A stretch of 64,000 bases of DNA from Symbiodinium sp. CCMP2592 (taxonomy: Eukaryota; Sar; Dinophyceae; Suessiales; Symbiodiniaceae), in the NCBI GenBank assembly GCA_905221615.1, contig CAJNDT010005869.1, forward strand, positions 1,003,818-1,067,817, in the 5' to 3' direction. The notes under the pieces were generated by a model that saw only the letters and a list, made by a program, of their open reading frames with translations, made no database searches and had not been told where the DNA came from. Numbering within the stretch: the first letter of the stretch is position 1; each line of letters opens with the position of its first letter. A program made the translations under genes and the position numbers. Positions 10,601 to 17,690 of this stretch are shown here, in pieces.

Positions 10601-11015
10601 CCAAGATCATCCCGCACAAAGTTGCGAGGCTTCCCAGTGCGAAACCAACCAGCAGCACCATGCATGCTGCCAAACCGTAGCACTTCATGTTCCTTTTCTC
10701 TTTCTCTTCCACCAACACTCGGTCGGGGTAGCAATCGCTGCAAGCGTCAAAGTCTCGCGCGTTTCCTGCTGTCACGTTGTGGTTACGAAGGTGTCCACAA
10801 CCTCTGCGGTGGTACTTTGTTCCTGAACGGACTGCGATCCTGAGCGTGGGCATGTTGAGCACTGTCTCTGTCTTCTTGGTGATCTGCTCATTCGCGCGCA
10901 TCTGCTTCCATCCGGCAACGAGGCAAACTGCCATGGCGCCGAGCATCATGGTTCCTATGGCTACGAGTAGCATCATCGCTGCCAAGGAGGTTCCTGGAGG
11001 CAGCTCCGCTACCAT
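1500..11015 (-). CDS. Copia Gag-Pol polyprotein (3171 aa) with N-terminal membrane segments
   Basis: One uninterrupted frame. Approximate residues: hydrophobic segments at 10-36, 112-135 and 362-390; a small Cys/His module between the first two (KYHRRGCGH … CSDC); Gag core about 540-780; Gly/Lys-rich RNA-binding stretch; CCHC knuckle CHYCHKYGHFEAQC near 865; aspartic protease DSGADISLAP near 1087; integrase zinc-binding site and D,D,E core from about 1555 (MDFCF, ADNEG, NGMAERA); RT with YSIDVKDAFLQ near 2180 and the catalytic VHVDDIQ near 2268; RNase H from about 2470 (SDSDWAGKKD, SSGEAEYY). After RNase H come several hundred residues of coiled coil and charged repeats, which most copia elements lack. 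The ATG is formed by the last LTR base plus the first two bases of the primer-binding site. All catalytic residues I looked for are present. Confidence 0.95.
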   Translation of the reverse strand: MVAELPPGTSLAAMMLLVAIGTMMLGAMAVCLVAGWKQMRANEQITKKTETVLNMPTLRIAVRSGTKYHRRGCGHLRNHNVTAGNARDFDACSDCYPDRVLVEEKEKRNMKCYGLAACMVLLVGFALGSLATLCGMILVPGAGSMAVRPWQALGNKVETKEELALGDALSSKEASRGRKELPYVESDESELMAVWSSRRKPNTHPNTHRNRYRNYDVYGEYYQQGYNECSVNPDGTNVNTIRNTNAYTIKDYVEIGKVMVPYALLCANQVMNELYSVVSVTGEYYTEENRNGDQNTENQESESLESGYAPRYLVKQQREVLRKVVQEHVHSFVEKLAIVGKKFHDVVHVIVQEVISNRVVFQGIRIAVFLGTPMGLITWITLSYYSSLFFARASNRSKHQRKTRGERRAQAVSRKQCKSLLLAALVYSNLEAAKGMEDALKALAEINAQTLQGIQTLAEEIRNSAASGSQREAGLTQAFQETLTAVQEQQKTAQTALADAHTNAATTLEEIGASLEKAVKEQRKPGEVELHKLIKSPEAFSPGTWQEEKSGWTEFRNRIRIWLGAVDSNMVKIMDIAERNLKDDKQVKMAEMSAEAKETSRRLYSVLCSYTKGRPYRVVKHVAEENGMEAYRMLLKEYQPTNRARSLELFHNILNYKFAHNKGIAENILEYEEHIEKYEKATGEKVQENLKVSTLIQGMKPDVKRHLLLNMDEKTQYNTLRQYLVNYESTERWTNSLAAQQGTPHRTTTDLIDKGDDHGGLAAMDINQAWYKGRKGYGKGYVHHKGKGKGKGKKGGKDFGKGFGFDSKGKGKGKGFGGFGKGRGRGNWKGRGRGFRGYKGKGKGRGRGFFRHKGKGKGKAQAATGVCHYCHKYGHFEAQCRQKMRDMGYQARNVDLENQSEQASTTGTSTQAPSSANKTSTSQSQASQGTQRPVIRMVSMYHMGDEPTSFPEEFEMSENSDEIEIEYFGRVLRVVGEEVQEERSETEEFWIGDEDDEFQDCDEVSDDAWLQWHLEGTLIGTQDRGYYFECPNGCHETPWHPDMQECENGCHHPPRRNRVERTAPSRTITRFARAARNTRTREIEVVLDSGADISLAPMWMKKYGRKAPNTTKVVLRDAQGSRIKVSDQRIIEVEFRDIQGNIVKVEEVFLISSVVHPLLAVGKLLKKGWEFRDGTATGTFLTEGTTKIAVNYNNNSLTTKAFVRAVNWEAEAKPIPMYLCENLKELIEEQRVGWTNWRDPYQVHFSLGTSEHVDTYLMFPPGKFAYRAVLIEDDDQWYLLHHSIMFEELEEPFGTIFDGSKEYRTLTLVSLKEFPLNLIGTPKEDEDRKMFEEYTEDAWSISMDGTTLTRYHNSLRKTLFNPRDTNDIPVDIGNLKPDRYTYGEEPINKDFFEDDKFWTLDEPHRDPEPLGGLSWTGRSVFELIEPVNPKARRPKQKVHQLDTIPEQEEEQEETSEAQAPAHRHELAGELSFTFNGHEYNQQNSLKALRELCKELGVSKAGSKQEILRRLSRSIMEAERHMELVSGQKKYKEFLEAEPLKVPKQPKPEEVAVHNLTHLPYASWCPTCVACKGKESPHLRENPEKERSSRPTFCMDFCFTGTSHDEAPAAVCLVCVDSWSRNMVCIPTASKGKDLVEHLCEGVTYLSTQLGYGTINLKADNEGTMMKLKQVIQKQRAALGLGTVLQDAVSGQKETNGMAERAIQTIRRQGTTLIRHLEHRTGTYIAHTHPIFSWAFRHSAWTLNRYHRHSSTGMTPYEFMAGRPYEGQLAEFGESLLVLTNRSGTRGNRKGDPIWLRGVFLGKTDNNLFITWHMDGIKTSRSAKRCVEHFDVKGISSVGIHTWEVKHTTLATRNIPRKNIPGPIAEAPPVVDGTTQEQSVEDSAPSAPSGPIAGPIVIQGGDSAGKSGPTRTTYLESKAKQAQSKRKAEEELEQEYDDQNKHDEAASDPTSSSSSSKEMDAASEEELIPDSAMASELLSARGPAPLRKMEFDDVGTGSKIPKIDSPKKKYPPFNVGRVFEHNDEELPEAEPGTEDIFWEDSYSDIGDSDEEQDIFKSEDSGPPEVAEAQLQELDREAMLTEINRLTEMKALARKPLQELEREEERETEEEESNQGTKWLTTKFVFDWRFRNGRWTRRARLVAREFKAAEVRNDTFSPATSASLVRLIPILGLQQEHALYSIDVKDAFLQVPQRTRCACQFPKEYVDLFGDQDPSCRNEGLLLLRVLPGQRDAALLWSDHFAGTLKEQNFDRSKACPTLFRDDRNSILVVHVDDIQAAGKTRHLEPKLGKLRETYELKVEGPFLTEQELEVGESHQTIRFLKRKFSYHNHELHITSDPKYLVKLKEELKLTSKASKPTPCTQESQEQDNTQTLNQEQAASFRKSVGILLYVSQDRPDVQFAVRGLASKMSEPTHGSWKHLVHLVQYMSRTEGYHLVYRKTPRGLSNLNESIRNGNYDFTGTRPKEHHLLEVFSDSDWAGKKDTRRSTSSGIVCLDGQCIYSFSRNQKSVSLSSGEAEYYAGASAASDSILLKEAVEFLTRKQCKVHLYMDSSAARGIITRQGVGRVKHLQIRTLFLQDLHKEGTISVHPVGTKENTADIGTKPLSAKRIRLLLHWLGFQTSENEPVGREELKEHKAQTQAKAVVRMIKSPGTLSFAALLFAGISGISDSLQIQSFKEQCFESCVQEEEFQADFQEHVFCCASACEQDGICSDTSACELGTFAGTAHGTTCSEMLSQLKELCGTLAERSGIQELVRPVAGQGTLPGTSAAMEASASSSKSSEEIVKELQTLKEAAVTLKTATEERNLIAESIRKNTEEAARLRKSQEHVAGCVESLTSQIYSVKHQVQEMAEENERDRKQVKEHMNFVLGTCDSVKEQLNQMMQDFYEQQQEEEEDEEEQRKREAKDRELEGELRREGHGQGTAPSRATSPTSQEHKGEDDIRNWSDRSYFDRLQEQEESQDYFDENENEAYVDSYVGGEDPGEYPEEAKAEEGTAAAEEEESEEAKEERRKKKIAEINARSKQRLKEKEEEKKQFPYPYDYSSEWKEYSENGEIYKQHRVTGEKIHIDKDYTYKHEKGTKGKKEGKGKGKPKARAESSGFRPRDEDDRKYWNEQDRISKEQKEAKAKAEEEKKAKEEQIAKARRILEEAAEEQEKRDRGAKQKPQQPPREGER
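11003..11014 (-). other. tRNA primer-binding site
   Basis: Directly after the 5' LTR the minus strand reads TGGTAGCGGAGC, complementary to a tRNA 3' end of GCTCCGCTACCA. This resembles the initiator-Met primer site common in copia elements (TGGTATCAGAGC) with two changes. It overlaps the polyprotein start codon. Confidence 0.75.
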
Positions 11016-11192
11016 GTTAAAGAACGGGCTTCACTAAGCTTCCTACTTTCAAACTGAAGCGGTCACTTTTCCTTTGTGGGTCACTGTGTCCGCTGGTCTC
11101 GAGCCTAGCACGTCGCGTGTGCGTGACGGCTGTTCCTGTACATTAACTGCACTGCACTAACTGTGTTACTGTTCCTGGCAAGATGTTTAACA
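11015..11192 (-). repeat. 5' LTR of the copia element
   Basis: 178-bp copy of the left LTR. With a start codon at its inner edge, the untranslated leader of the genomic RNA can only be the R-U5 part of this short LTR. Confidence 0.95.
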
Positions 11193-11197
11193 CATCC
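11193..11197. repeat. Target-site duplication, right copy (CATCC)
   Basis: Matches 193-197 and lies directly after the right LTR. Confidence 0.9.
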
Positions 11198-11428
11198 TCA
11201 TACTCATCCTCTGTTGTATCTTTGGCTGTCGAATACATAGCCTCAATTTTGCGCATGAAATCCTCATCTTCCGGAAGGACATAAGAAGCGATCAGGCTCA
11301 TGAGCTTTGGACGGCGCATTCGTTGCAGCTCCTTTCGCTTTCTTTCGTCTACGGTTCCAGTCTGGGAGATCACATGCTCGGCGAGATTCTGGCAGTCTGC
11401 GAGAGTCCGACATGCTTGTGACATTTCC
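11193..11428 (-). CDS. Host-type gene, exon interrupted by the copia element
   Basis: Encodes EMSQACRTLADCQNLAEH, then a basic stretch (RKRKELQRMRRPK) and an acidic end (TTEDEYE) that runs straight into the target duplication. It joins the upstream 957-codon exon through a 102-bp intron in the right phase (…HP + K + EMSQ…). Downstream it continues in frame at 197-1 once the retrotransposon is removed. In this copy the exon is broken by nearly 11 kb of insertion, so the allele should give a truncated product unless it lies in a dispensable gene copy. Function unknown. Confidence 0.6.
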
Positions 11429-11530
11429 CTCAGTCGAGTCAGCAAAAACAAGCACAGCAAAACTTATTATAAGTTTATTGTACTATTTACTGATCGACAG
11501 TTGACAGAATCCTAAATGAAAACATGTCAC
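11429..11530 (-). other. Intron of the host-type gene (102 bp, GT-AG)
   Basis: Minus strand: exon …CCCAA|GTGACATG … GACTGAG|GGAAATG. Splicing removes the in-frame TGA that otherwise ends the large ORF and keeps the phase. The acceptor follows the AG|G rule often seen in dinoflagellates. Confidence 0.6.
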
Positions 11531-14402
11531 TTGGGATGCTGCAACATATAGGATAGAAGTGGCACTGAGTTTGTAGCACAACGACGGAGGCAAATGAAGC
11601 CATTCCAGAAGACTGCCTCTGTTTCGAGGACTTCCCAATACTGGGGCTTATACAAATGAATCCAGCAGGCCTTGACGCTGTCACCATCCGGGCACTCTGC
11701 CTTCAAAACAAAATATATCTCTCCTGTCGACTGGTCCTCATGCTGGACCACTGGCCACATGAGAGCAGCCCAGGTTTTTGCCCCAAGAGAGAGATAGCAT
11801 GTCAAATCCAAGACATGGTTCAAGATCTTCAAAGGGGCTGCAAGGCTGCTAAACTTCCCAGCACGCAAGGGAACATGCTGAGATGCCAGTCTTGCATCAT
11901 TGTAGTGAATTAGCCATGACCACGCAGCTGATGCTCGTTCGAGTGTCTCTTCTGACAGGGTGTTCCATGTCTTGTCGCCGACAATCTCGGTATACTGTGA
12001 CGGCAGCTTGTGGACACATCCTCTGAAGCACAACTTTTGGCGCTTCCTGTCCACATTCCAAAACTCCCTTTCAAAATATTCCCGTTTGACTTTTGCCGGA
12101 TGCCTGATTGAACGGCTTTCAAAGACGTTTGAATTCTCGATCACAGTTTGAATCGTGGAGTATGTTTGCTTGCGGGTTTTGTTCAACAAAGAATCATTAC
12201 GAATCTTGTTGTGCACATCTTCCACAATCTTGTTGTCTGGCAGCGTCTGCACCAGAACACTCAGCAGGTGGGTTGCAGGGCATGCTGGTACCGATATTGT
12301 TACAGTCCTTTGAGCTGGCACTCTGCCCTCTTGCCCGTCTAACAAAATGTCACCAACTCCGGCACCGTCATCTGCTTCTTCAGGCACAGAATCCTCCATC
12401 TCCCCGTCCTGCTCTGTGTCAACATCATCCACGACAATGTCTTCTGACCCCGGAGGCGCCACTTCATATCCCTGTGCCTCCAATGTGTCCAGAAAAAGTC
12501 TCGAAGGATGGCTGATTCCAACTTGCAGGTCTGTGAAGAGTTGCCGGGCATGAACACTTGGAGTGGACCGTGCCAATGTCGACTCCAACCTCAAGAGTGA
12601 TGTGTGATGGCCCTTTGCCTTCAAAGCCGTGATCGTCCGAATTTCTGCATCAGGTGACAGCAATCCCGCATAGGCATCTGGTGGAAGTGAAAAAAGACTG
12701 CAAGTCCAGACCCTGTTCATCAGCAAATGCAAGCTCAACATCATGATTTTTTCTGCGGGCTCGTGTAAATCAGTATCCAGATGCTCCTTCCACAACTCGG
12801 TCTTCTGCAGGTTGGAGACAATCTGCAACAAATGTTTGTCTGCTTTCCAGGCATCATTCACTGTCATCAACTCGGCATAACCTCGACCATCCTGCGGCGA
12901 TTTAACGTTTTTTACTTGTTTCCCATACCATGTCCACAACGGTTCGGTCACTTTGTACAATATCTTGGAGTGATCGAAAAGGTCTTCTGTCATGAGATAG
13001 TATGCCAACTTGAAGCCCCCCATGCTGGCTTTCAACAAGCTGAGTTCTTTCCGTGGATCAGTGGCACGACCAGCCTGTGACAGCTTTTGCAAATCACCCA
13101 GTGCATCTTCCTGCCTCTCACCATTGTCAGAGTCCGGCACTCTGCCTTCGGACTCTGGCACTCTGCCTTCGAAGAGCTCCTTGCCCGATTGTGTATTCGC
13201 CGAGTTGGAATACAGGCTGAGTCTTTCCCTTGAGCAAGGGCTGAAAGATTGATCTTCACCGAAATGATCAGCCAGCAGCATTTTGAGGACATGAAACTCA
13301 TGAAGTTGCTCACAACATAGCTGGTTCCAGCTGAACCATCTGGAGGATTTCACCAAGCTGCCCTTCTTCATGAAGGATTCGACATTTGCAAGCATATGTT
13401 CAATCTCATGCTCGTCACCGGATAGCTGCCTGTCTAAGTCATAGGCAATCTTATCTCGAAAAGCGTCCCACAACAAGCTTCTGCTCGGTGATGTGCAGGA
13501 AACAAAACTCGCCAGCATTTCCTTCTTCTGCTGGTAGAAACCACCACTTCCAAAGGGTTTATAATTCAGGGCAAAGATGTAAGAGGAGTGAAGTTGTGCT
13601 TTCAGGAAGAGTCCTTTGAGGCATCTCGACATGCTGTTTTTGAAATCTCGAATGGCCCTGTGAATCTTGTCACATTTCACATGAATCATGTTTTCACGCA
13701 TAGCATAGGCCATGCCAGCAAGTCCGATGCTGCCCTGGTCAAGGCCCAAGACCAGCAGTGGAATGTTCAGCCACCACTTCTCTGACTCTGGCAAGACGGG
13801 GAGCACATTTGTGATCTCTCCATCCTCAGACATTGTCTTCAGAAAGGAGACATGAGGAAAAGCTGGTGGCACTCTGCCTTCTGGCACTCTGCCTTCTGGC
13901 ACTCTGCCTTCAGCCGGATCCGGATTGTCCCTCAACCACTGAAAACAGCGGTCAATGTCATTGTCTTCTTTTCCAACTTGGAAAACCACCCTGCTTTCAT
14001 ATCTTTTCACAGGCCTCTGCCCAAGAGAGGGGGCGATCTTGAAAGAGCCCAAATCCATTCGCCCTCTGTGCAAAATCCAGATTTGGTGACTGATCGCTTG
14101 AAGCTGCCTGAATGCAGCAATCCTTTCCAGCTTCTTTCGCTTTGATATGTGAAGAAGCAGGTCGTCGTCAAACCGGTCTTGTGGAGAAACTTGTCCAGTC
14201 TTCATCACTTGCATGGGTGCAAACACTGCAGCAGAAATCTCATTCGCCCAAGCCACTGTCACAAGACAATCGCTGGTGCTGTGAGTAGACCCATCGGCGA
14301 TGAAGTTGATTTGTCGACAGTGCTGCATAGCAGTGATAGCTCTCTCCTGGTACAACCGATTGATTCGAAGCTGCCACTCGTCACAGCTGGACTCAGGCAC
14401 AC
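11531..14402 (-). CDS. Host-type gene, large exon (about 957 codons) with EGRVP insertions
   Basis: A long open frame begins right after a minus-strand …CTCAG|GTGTG acceptor-like junction, with no credible ATG nearby, so upstream exons are expected. Notable segments: FIADGSTHSTSD near the N-terminus; VLGLDQGSIGLAGMAYA; a strongly acidic stretch (EDIVVDDVDTEQDGEMED). No domain I can name; from memory, similar unnamed multicopy proteins occur in dinoflagellates. The frame is sprinkled with EGRVP: three in tandem (13868-13908), two spaced (13136-13167) and one near 12317. One further DNA copy (11691-11701) is read in another phase as KAEC. These come from a DNA repeat also present outside the gene. 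The function cannot be inferred. Confidence 0.65.
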
Positions 14403-14482
14403 CTGAGCTGGCAAGTCAAAGAGCGATCGATTCGTTCGCTTCAATCGTTGAGATACAAAAGTACAACTTGGACTTCAACACT

Positions 14483-15260
14483 ATGCGCAAGCAACACCAT
14501 TCTTCGGCCTCCCATGGAAGAGCTTGGGTCACCGAGGCTACGTCATTTTCGGGAGGGGCCACCTGGCACGTTAGCGCATGTGTCCAGATGTCATAGCCAG
14601 ATGCCCGCTGGCCGTTGGCCCCAACCCCCCCCTAGACTGCGGGACCCCAGTGCCCTTGCCCTCGCTCCACACCCGGCCAACAGTGTGTCGGTAGCTGCCA
14701 AAATTGGCGGGCATGCAGCTGCCGCTTGGTAGAGCAACATACACCAAACCCCATTCTGAACATGTTGGCACTCGTGACAAACACAACCGAACAGCAAGCC
14801 AAGCAAGGTTCTCTGCTCAATAAGACAACCATGTCCCAAGAACGGACGGCCTCCCTTCTTAGTCTTTGTTCGGAATGCGCAAGCAACACCATTCTTCGGC
14901 CTCCCATGGAAGAGCTTGGGTTATCGAGGCTACGTCATTTTCGGGAGGGGCCACCTGGCACGTTAGCGCATGTGTCCAGATGTCATAGCCAGATGCCCGC
15001 TGGCCGTTGGCCCCAACCCCCCCTAGACTGCAAGACCCCAGTGCCCTTGCCCTCGCTCCACACCCGGCCAACAGTGTGCCGGTAGCTGCCAAAATTGGCG
15101 GGCATGCAGCTGCCGCTTGGTAGAGCAACATACACCAAACCCCATTCTGAACATGTTGGCACTCGTGACAAACACAACCGAACAGCAAGCCAAGCAAGGT
15201 TCTCTGCTCAATAAGACAACCATGTCCCAAGAACGGACGGCCTCCCTTCTTTGTTCGGAA
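14483..15260. repeat. Tandem duplication, two units of about 390 bp
   Basis: Unit 1 (14483-14874) and unit 2 (14875-15260) both begin ATGCGCAAGCAACACC and are nearly identical, with small indels near their ends. Each holds a GTTAGCGCATGTG stretch and the string GCTGCCGCTTGGTAGAGCAA. No gene is recognisable in either; overlapping ORFs on both strands are by-products. A SINE-like or structured-RNA origin is possible but unproven. Confidence 0.7.
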
Positions 15261-15323
15261 CCTGGAAGTCTGGCCCGGACAACACGATCCAAGGTCGCAG
15301 AAAATCCAGCCTTTGCCCCAGCA

Positions 15324-15930
15324 CGGCGCATTAGCCCATAAGCCCGGCTGTCATCTACCCCCTGCCCTGGGGTAGGTTGGCCTCAAGGCAAAACCGAACG
15401 CCTCACACCTGGCCAATGGTGTGGGGAGCAACCCCGATGGGGCAGGGGTTTACTCCTTAGGTAAGGCAACACCGAAGAGGTTCGACTGGCACTCTGCCTC
15501 TGTCGCAACATACACCAAACCCCATTCTGAACATGTTGGCACTCTGCCTTCGACAAAGACAACCCAACAGCAAGGTTCTCTGTGATAACAGGCATGAATG
15601 AGACGGAGGAACACACCAGCTCAACAACACAGCCATGTCCCAAGAACGGCCTCCCTTCTTTGTCCGGTATTGCTTCCGGTGACTTGCATGACTGCTTCGA
15701 TGTCACCAGGTCACAGCCCCAGCCGGCGCATTAGCCCATGTGCCCGGCTGTCATCTACCCCCTGCCCCTGGGATAGGTTGGCCTCAAGGCTGTGACACAG
15801 GCAAACCGAACGCCTCACACATGGCCAATGGTGTGGGGAGCAACCCTGGTGGGGCAGGGGTTTACTCCTTAGGTAAGGCAACACCGAAGAGGTTCGACTG
15901 GCACTCTGCCTCGGCACTCTGCCTCTGTCG
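15324..15930. repeat. Direct repeat pair of about 180-200 bp
   Basis: 15324-15505 and 15724-15930 share CGGCGCATTAGCCCA at the start, GGCCAATGGTGTGGGGAGCA in the middle and the GGCACTCTGCC motif at the end (two motif copies in the second unit). A more diverged relative of the first part lies near 16513-16590. No coding potential is recognised. Confidence 0.65.
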
Positions 15931-16800
15931 TCGATCCAAGAGAACAGAAAGCATGTGCTCAGCAGAAAGAGATATAACCTAATCATGGGTTAGCGGCCTC
16001 CCCCATTTGCTGAAATCCACCCCACTCGGCCAAGTTGGGTCGCCATGCTCACAGGGAATATTAAGATGAGAGCGCTGTGCCGGATCCCGATCCCGTCGCA
16101 GCTGTTGCTCGCAAGCCATTTGCACACATGCGACGTAAGACGTAAGGGATCACGGAGACTTGGTTTGCTTCGGCTATAACAATCGCCCGCAACGCGCCGT
16201 TAGAAACAAACCAGGCGCAGGCTAACATCACCACTGTGAGTAGCAGGCTCAAGGCACAGCTGGCGGCTGGGGTAGTGGTAACTTACAGCAGGATGCTACG
16301 CTGCCACTACAGTCACTACAGTTACAGGCCATGCCAAACGATCAACGATAGACCTGATCCCAGGGCCACTTGCACGCGGAAGTGAGCACAGGCAAGAACT
16401 GAATAAGGCACTATCTCACCCTTCTCTTTACAACACAACTCAAGCGGCCTCCCTTTTAGGATCTCACCGGGGGGGGGAAGGGCGCACCCGCCCCCCATTT
16501 AAGCCACCCCCAGCGGGCGCATTAGCGCATCGCCCCGCTGTCATACCCCTCGGGCTGTAGGGGAGTTGGCCCCAAGGGTGGCCGCCACGAGGCCACGCAG
16601 GCGTCAGTGGCCAAGCTTTCAGCTCCGGATGGATCGCTGCCCCCAACACGGCCAACAAGATGGAACCTGGCAGGTCTCTAGGGCCCCCTCCGCCAGCCCG
16701 CTGCTCAGGTTTAGGTCAAAACAAGCGAATCGACAAGGACGTTTATGATCAAAAGCAAGCACAGCACAGCACACCAATAAACCCTTAACCCTTAGAAGTT
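15931..16800. other. Non-coding stretch, no gene recognised
   Basis: Moderately GC-rich DNA with a diverged copy of the neighbouring repeat (about 16513-16590). Nothing else could be supported. Confidence 0.4.
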
Positions 16801-16802
16801 TT

Positions 16803-17035
16803 ACTGGCACTCTGCCTTTCATAACCGTGTTGATGGTAGGACCCTCAGGCGCGAGGAGGGCTCCTCCCACCGTCTCGGCCCAGGAAGTGCCCTGAAACTC
16901 GGAGGGAGGTGCATTCCAGTCCCCAACCACGATCCAATTGCGGAAATCCCGGAGCGCCGGCCTGAGGGCCGCGAGGACTTCCGGGTTGCATCCTCCGTGG
17001 ATCCCCACTGCGCTTTGAAGGTACACGCAGACCAC
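16803..17035 (-). pseudogene. Fragment of a LINE-type endonuclease (EEP fold)
   Basis: A short frame contains IVVGDWNAPPSEFQG, which matches the GD[FW]N catalytic signature of the endonuclease/exonuclease/phosphatase domain of LINE ORF2, followed by a typical T-rich strand region. The similarity stops where a GGCACTCTGCC copy (16806-16816) adds KGRVP. Only about 75 residues survive, so this is a relic. Confidence 0.45.
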
Positions 17036-17225
17036 CCGTCGCTGATCCGTTACCGCCTTTGGCTCAAGGCGTCTCGGCTCAAGAATTCCTTAAGGGAAGC
17101 TCTGTGGAGTAGGGGTGGGAGTCCGTATCTAGAAGGCTTGTCACTAGTTAGGATTTCAAGACGAACCCATGATGACTTCAAGATGAAGCTAGGATGACTT
17201 CAAGATGACTCAAAGACTAGAAGGC

Positions 17226-17490
17226 CTAGTCAGGGTTTTTTGTGAGAATGTCAAACCGGAAAAGTCCCAGAATGCTCTAGAAGTCCTTAAAGCACGCTCA
17301 GTCAGGGTTTTTTGCGATAATGTCAAGCCGGGCGAAGGGTTTTTTGTGATAATGTCAAACCGGGCAAGTCCCGGAATGCTCTAGAAGGCCTTAAAGCACG
17401 TCTCAGTCAGAGTTTTTTGTGATAATGTCAAACCGGGCAAGTTCCGGAATGCTCTAGAAGGTCTCAAAGCACGCTTTAGTCGGTCTTTTC
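17226..17490. repeat. Tandem repeat, units of about 70 bp
   Basis: Three to four imperfect units, each with CAGTCAGGGTTTTTTG, GATAATGTCAAACCGGGC and GGAATGCTCTAGAAG. One unit is internally shortened near 17334. Upstream DNA (17150-17225) holds shorter GATGACTTCAAGATG repeats. Confidence 0.75.
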
Positions 17491-17613
17491 TCCAAAAAAA
17501 ACCGGGCGTATGCTGGCTTCGTTTGCTTGGAATTCCCAATCAGGCACCAACCATTTTTTCGTTGATGCCCTCGTAGCGTTCCACTACCAGTCTGAGGACC
17601 TCGCCCTGATCCC

Positions 17614-17690
17614 GGAGCTCGCCCGATTTGATCTGGGGCTCGCCCGATTTGATCCCGGGGCTCGCTCGGTTTGATCCCGGGACTCACGGT
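17614..17690. repeat. Minisatellite with GCTCGCCCGATTTGATC units
   Basis: Three to four copies of a 17-25 base unit (GAGCTCGCCCGATTTGATC, GGGGCTCGCCCGATTTGATC, GGGGCTCGCTCGGTTTGATC). Confidence 0.6.

Larger units (their letters stand above)
198..11192 (-). mobile_element. Full-length Ty1/copia LTR retrotransposon
   Basis: The element is bounded by two 178-bp LTRs that begin TGTTAAA and end TTTAACA, and I see no difference between them. CATCC flanks both sides. Read on the minus strand, the order is 5' LTR, primer-binding site, one 3171-codon polyprotein (Gag, CCHC knuckle, protease, integrase, RT, RNase H, long C-terminal extension), an out-of-frame 3' coding tail, an untranslated stretch, a purine tract and the 3' LTR. 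Integrase before RT is the Ty1/copia order. At 10,995 bp it is about twice a typical copia element. Identical LTRs and an intact main frame point to very recent insertion. It sits in the same orientation as the host gene it interrupts. Confidence 0.95.
11691..16816. repeat. Dispersed GGCACTCTGCC motif, 12 exact copies
   Basis: Exact copies begin at 11691, 12317, 13136, 13157, 13868, 13883, 13898, 15488, 15538, 15900, 15913 and 16806. The core is an inverted repeat, GGCA-CTC-TGCC, usually followed by TTC. Three copies lie in tandem with a 15-base period, and two pairs are spaced 21 and 13 bases. Seven copies are in the coding exon and four in non-coding repeats. One sits in a LINE endonuclease scrap, where it adds GRVP. 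I noticed no exact copies elsewhere in the window. Confidence 0.8.

Noticed and set aside
17053..17078. Possible relict spliced-leader sequence (TTTGGCTCAAG followed by CGGCTCAAG)
   Set aside because: Only 11 bases match my memory of the dinoflagellate leader end and no intact gene follows; too short to claim.
17226..17490. Regularly spaced repeats that might suggest a CRISPR array
   Set aside because: Units are about 70 bp tandem copies without unique spacers, in a eukaryotic context.
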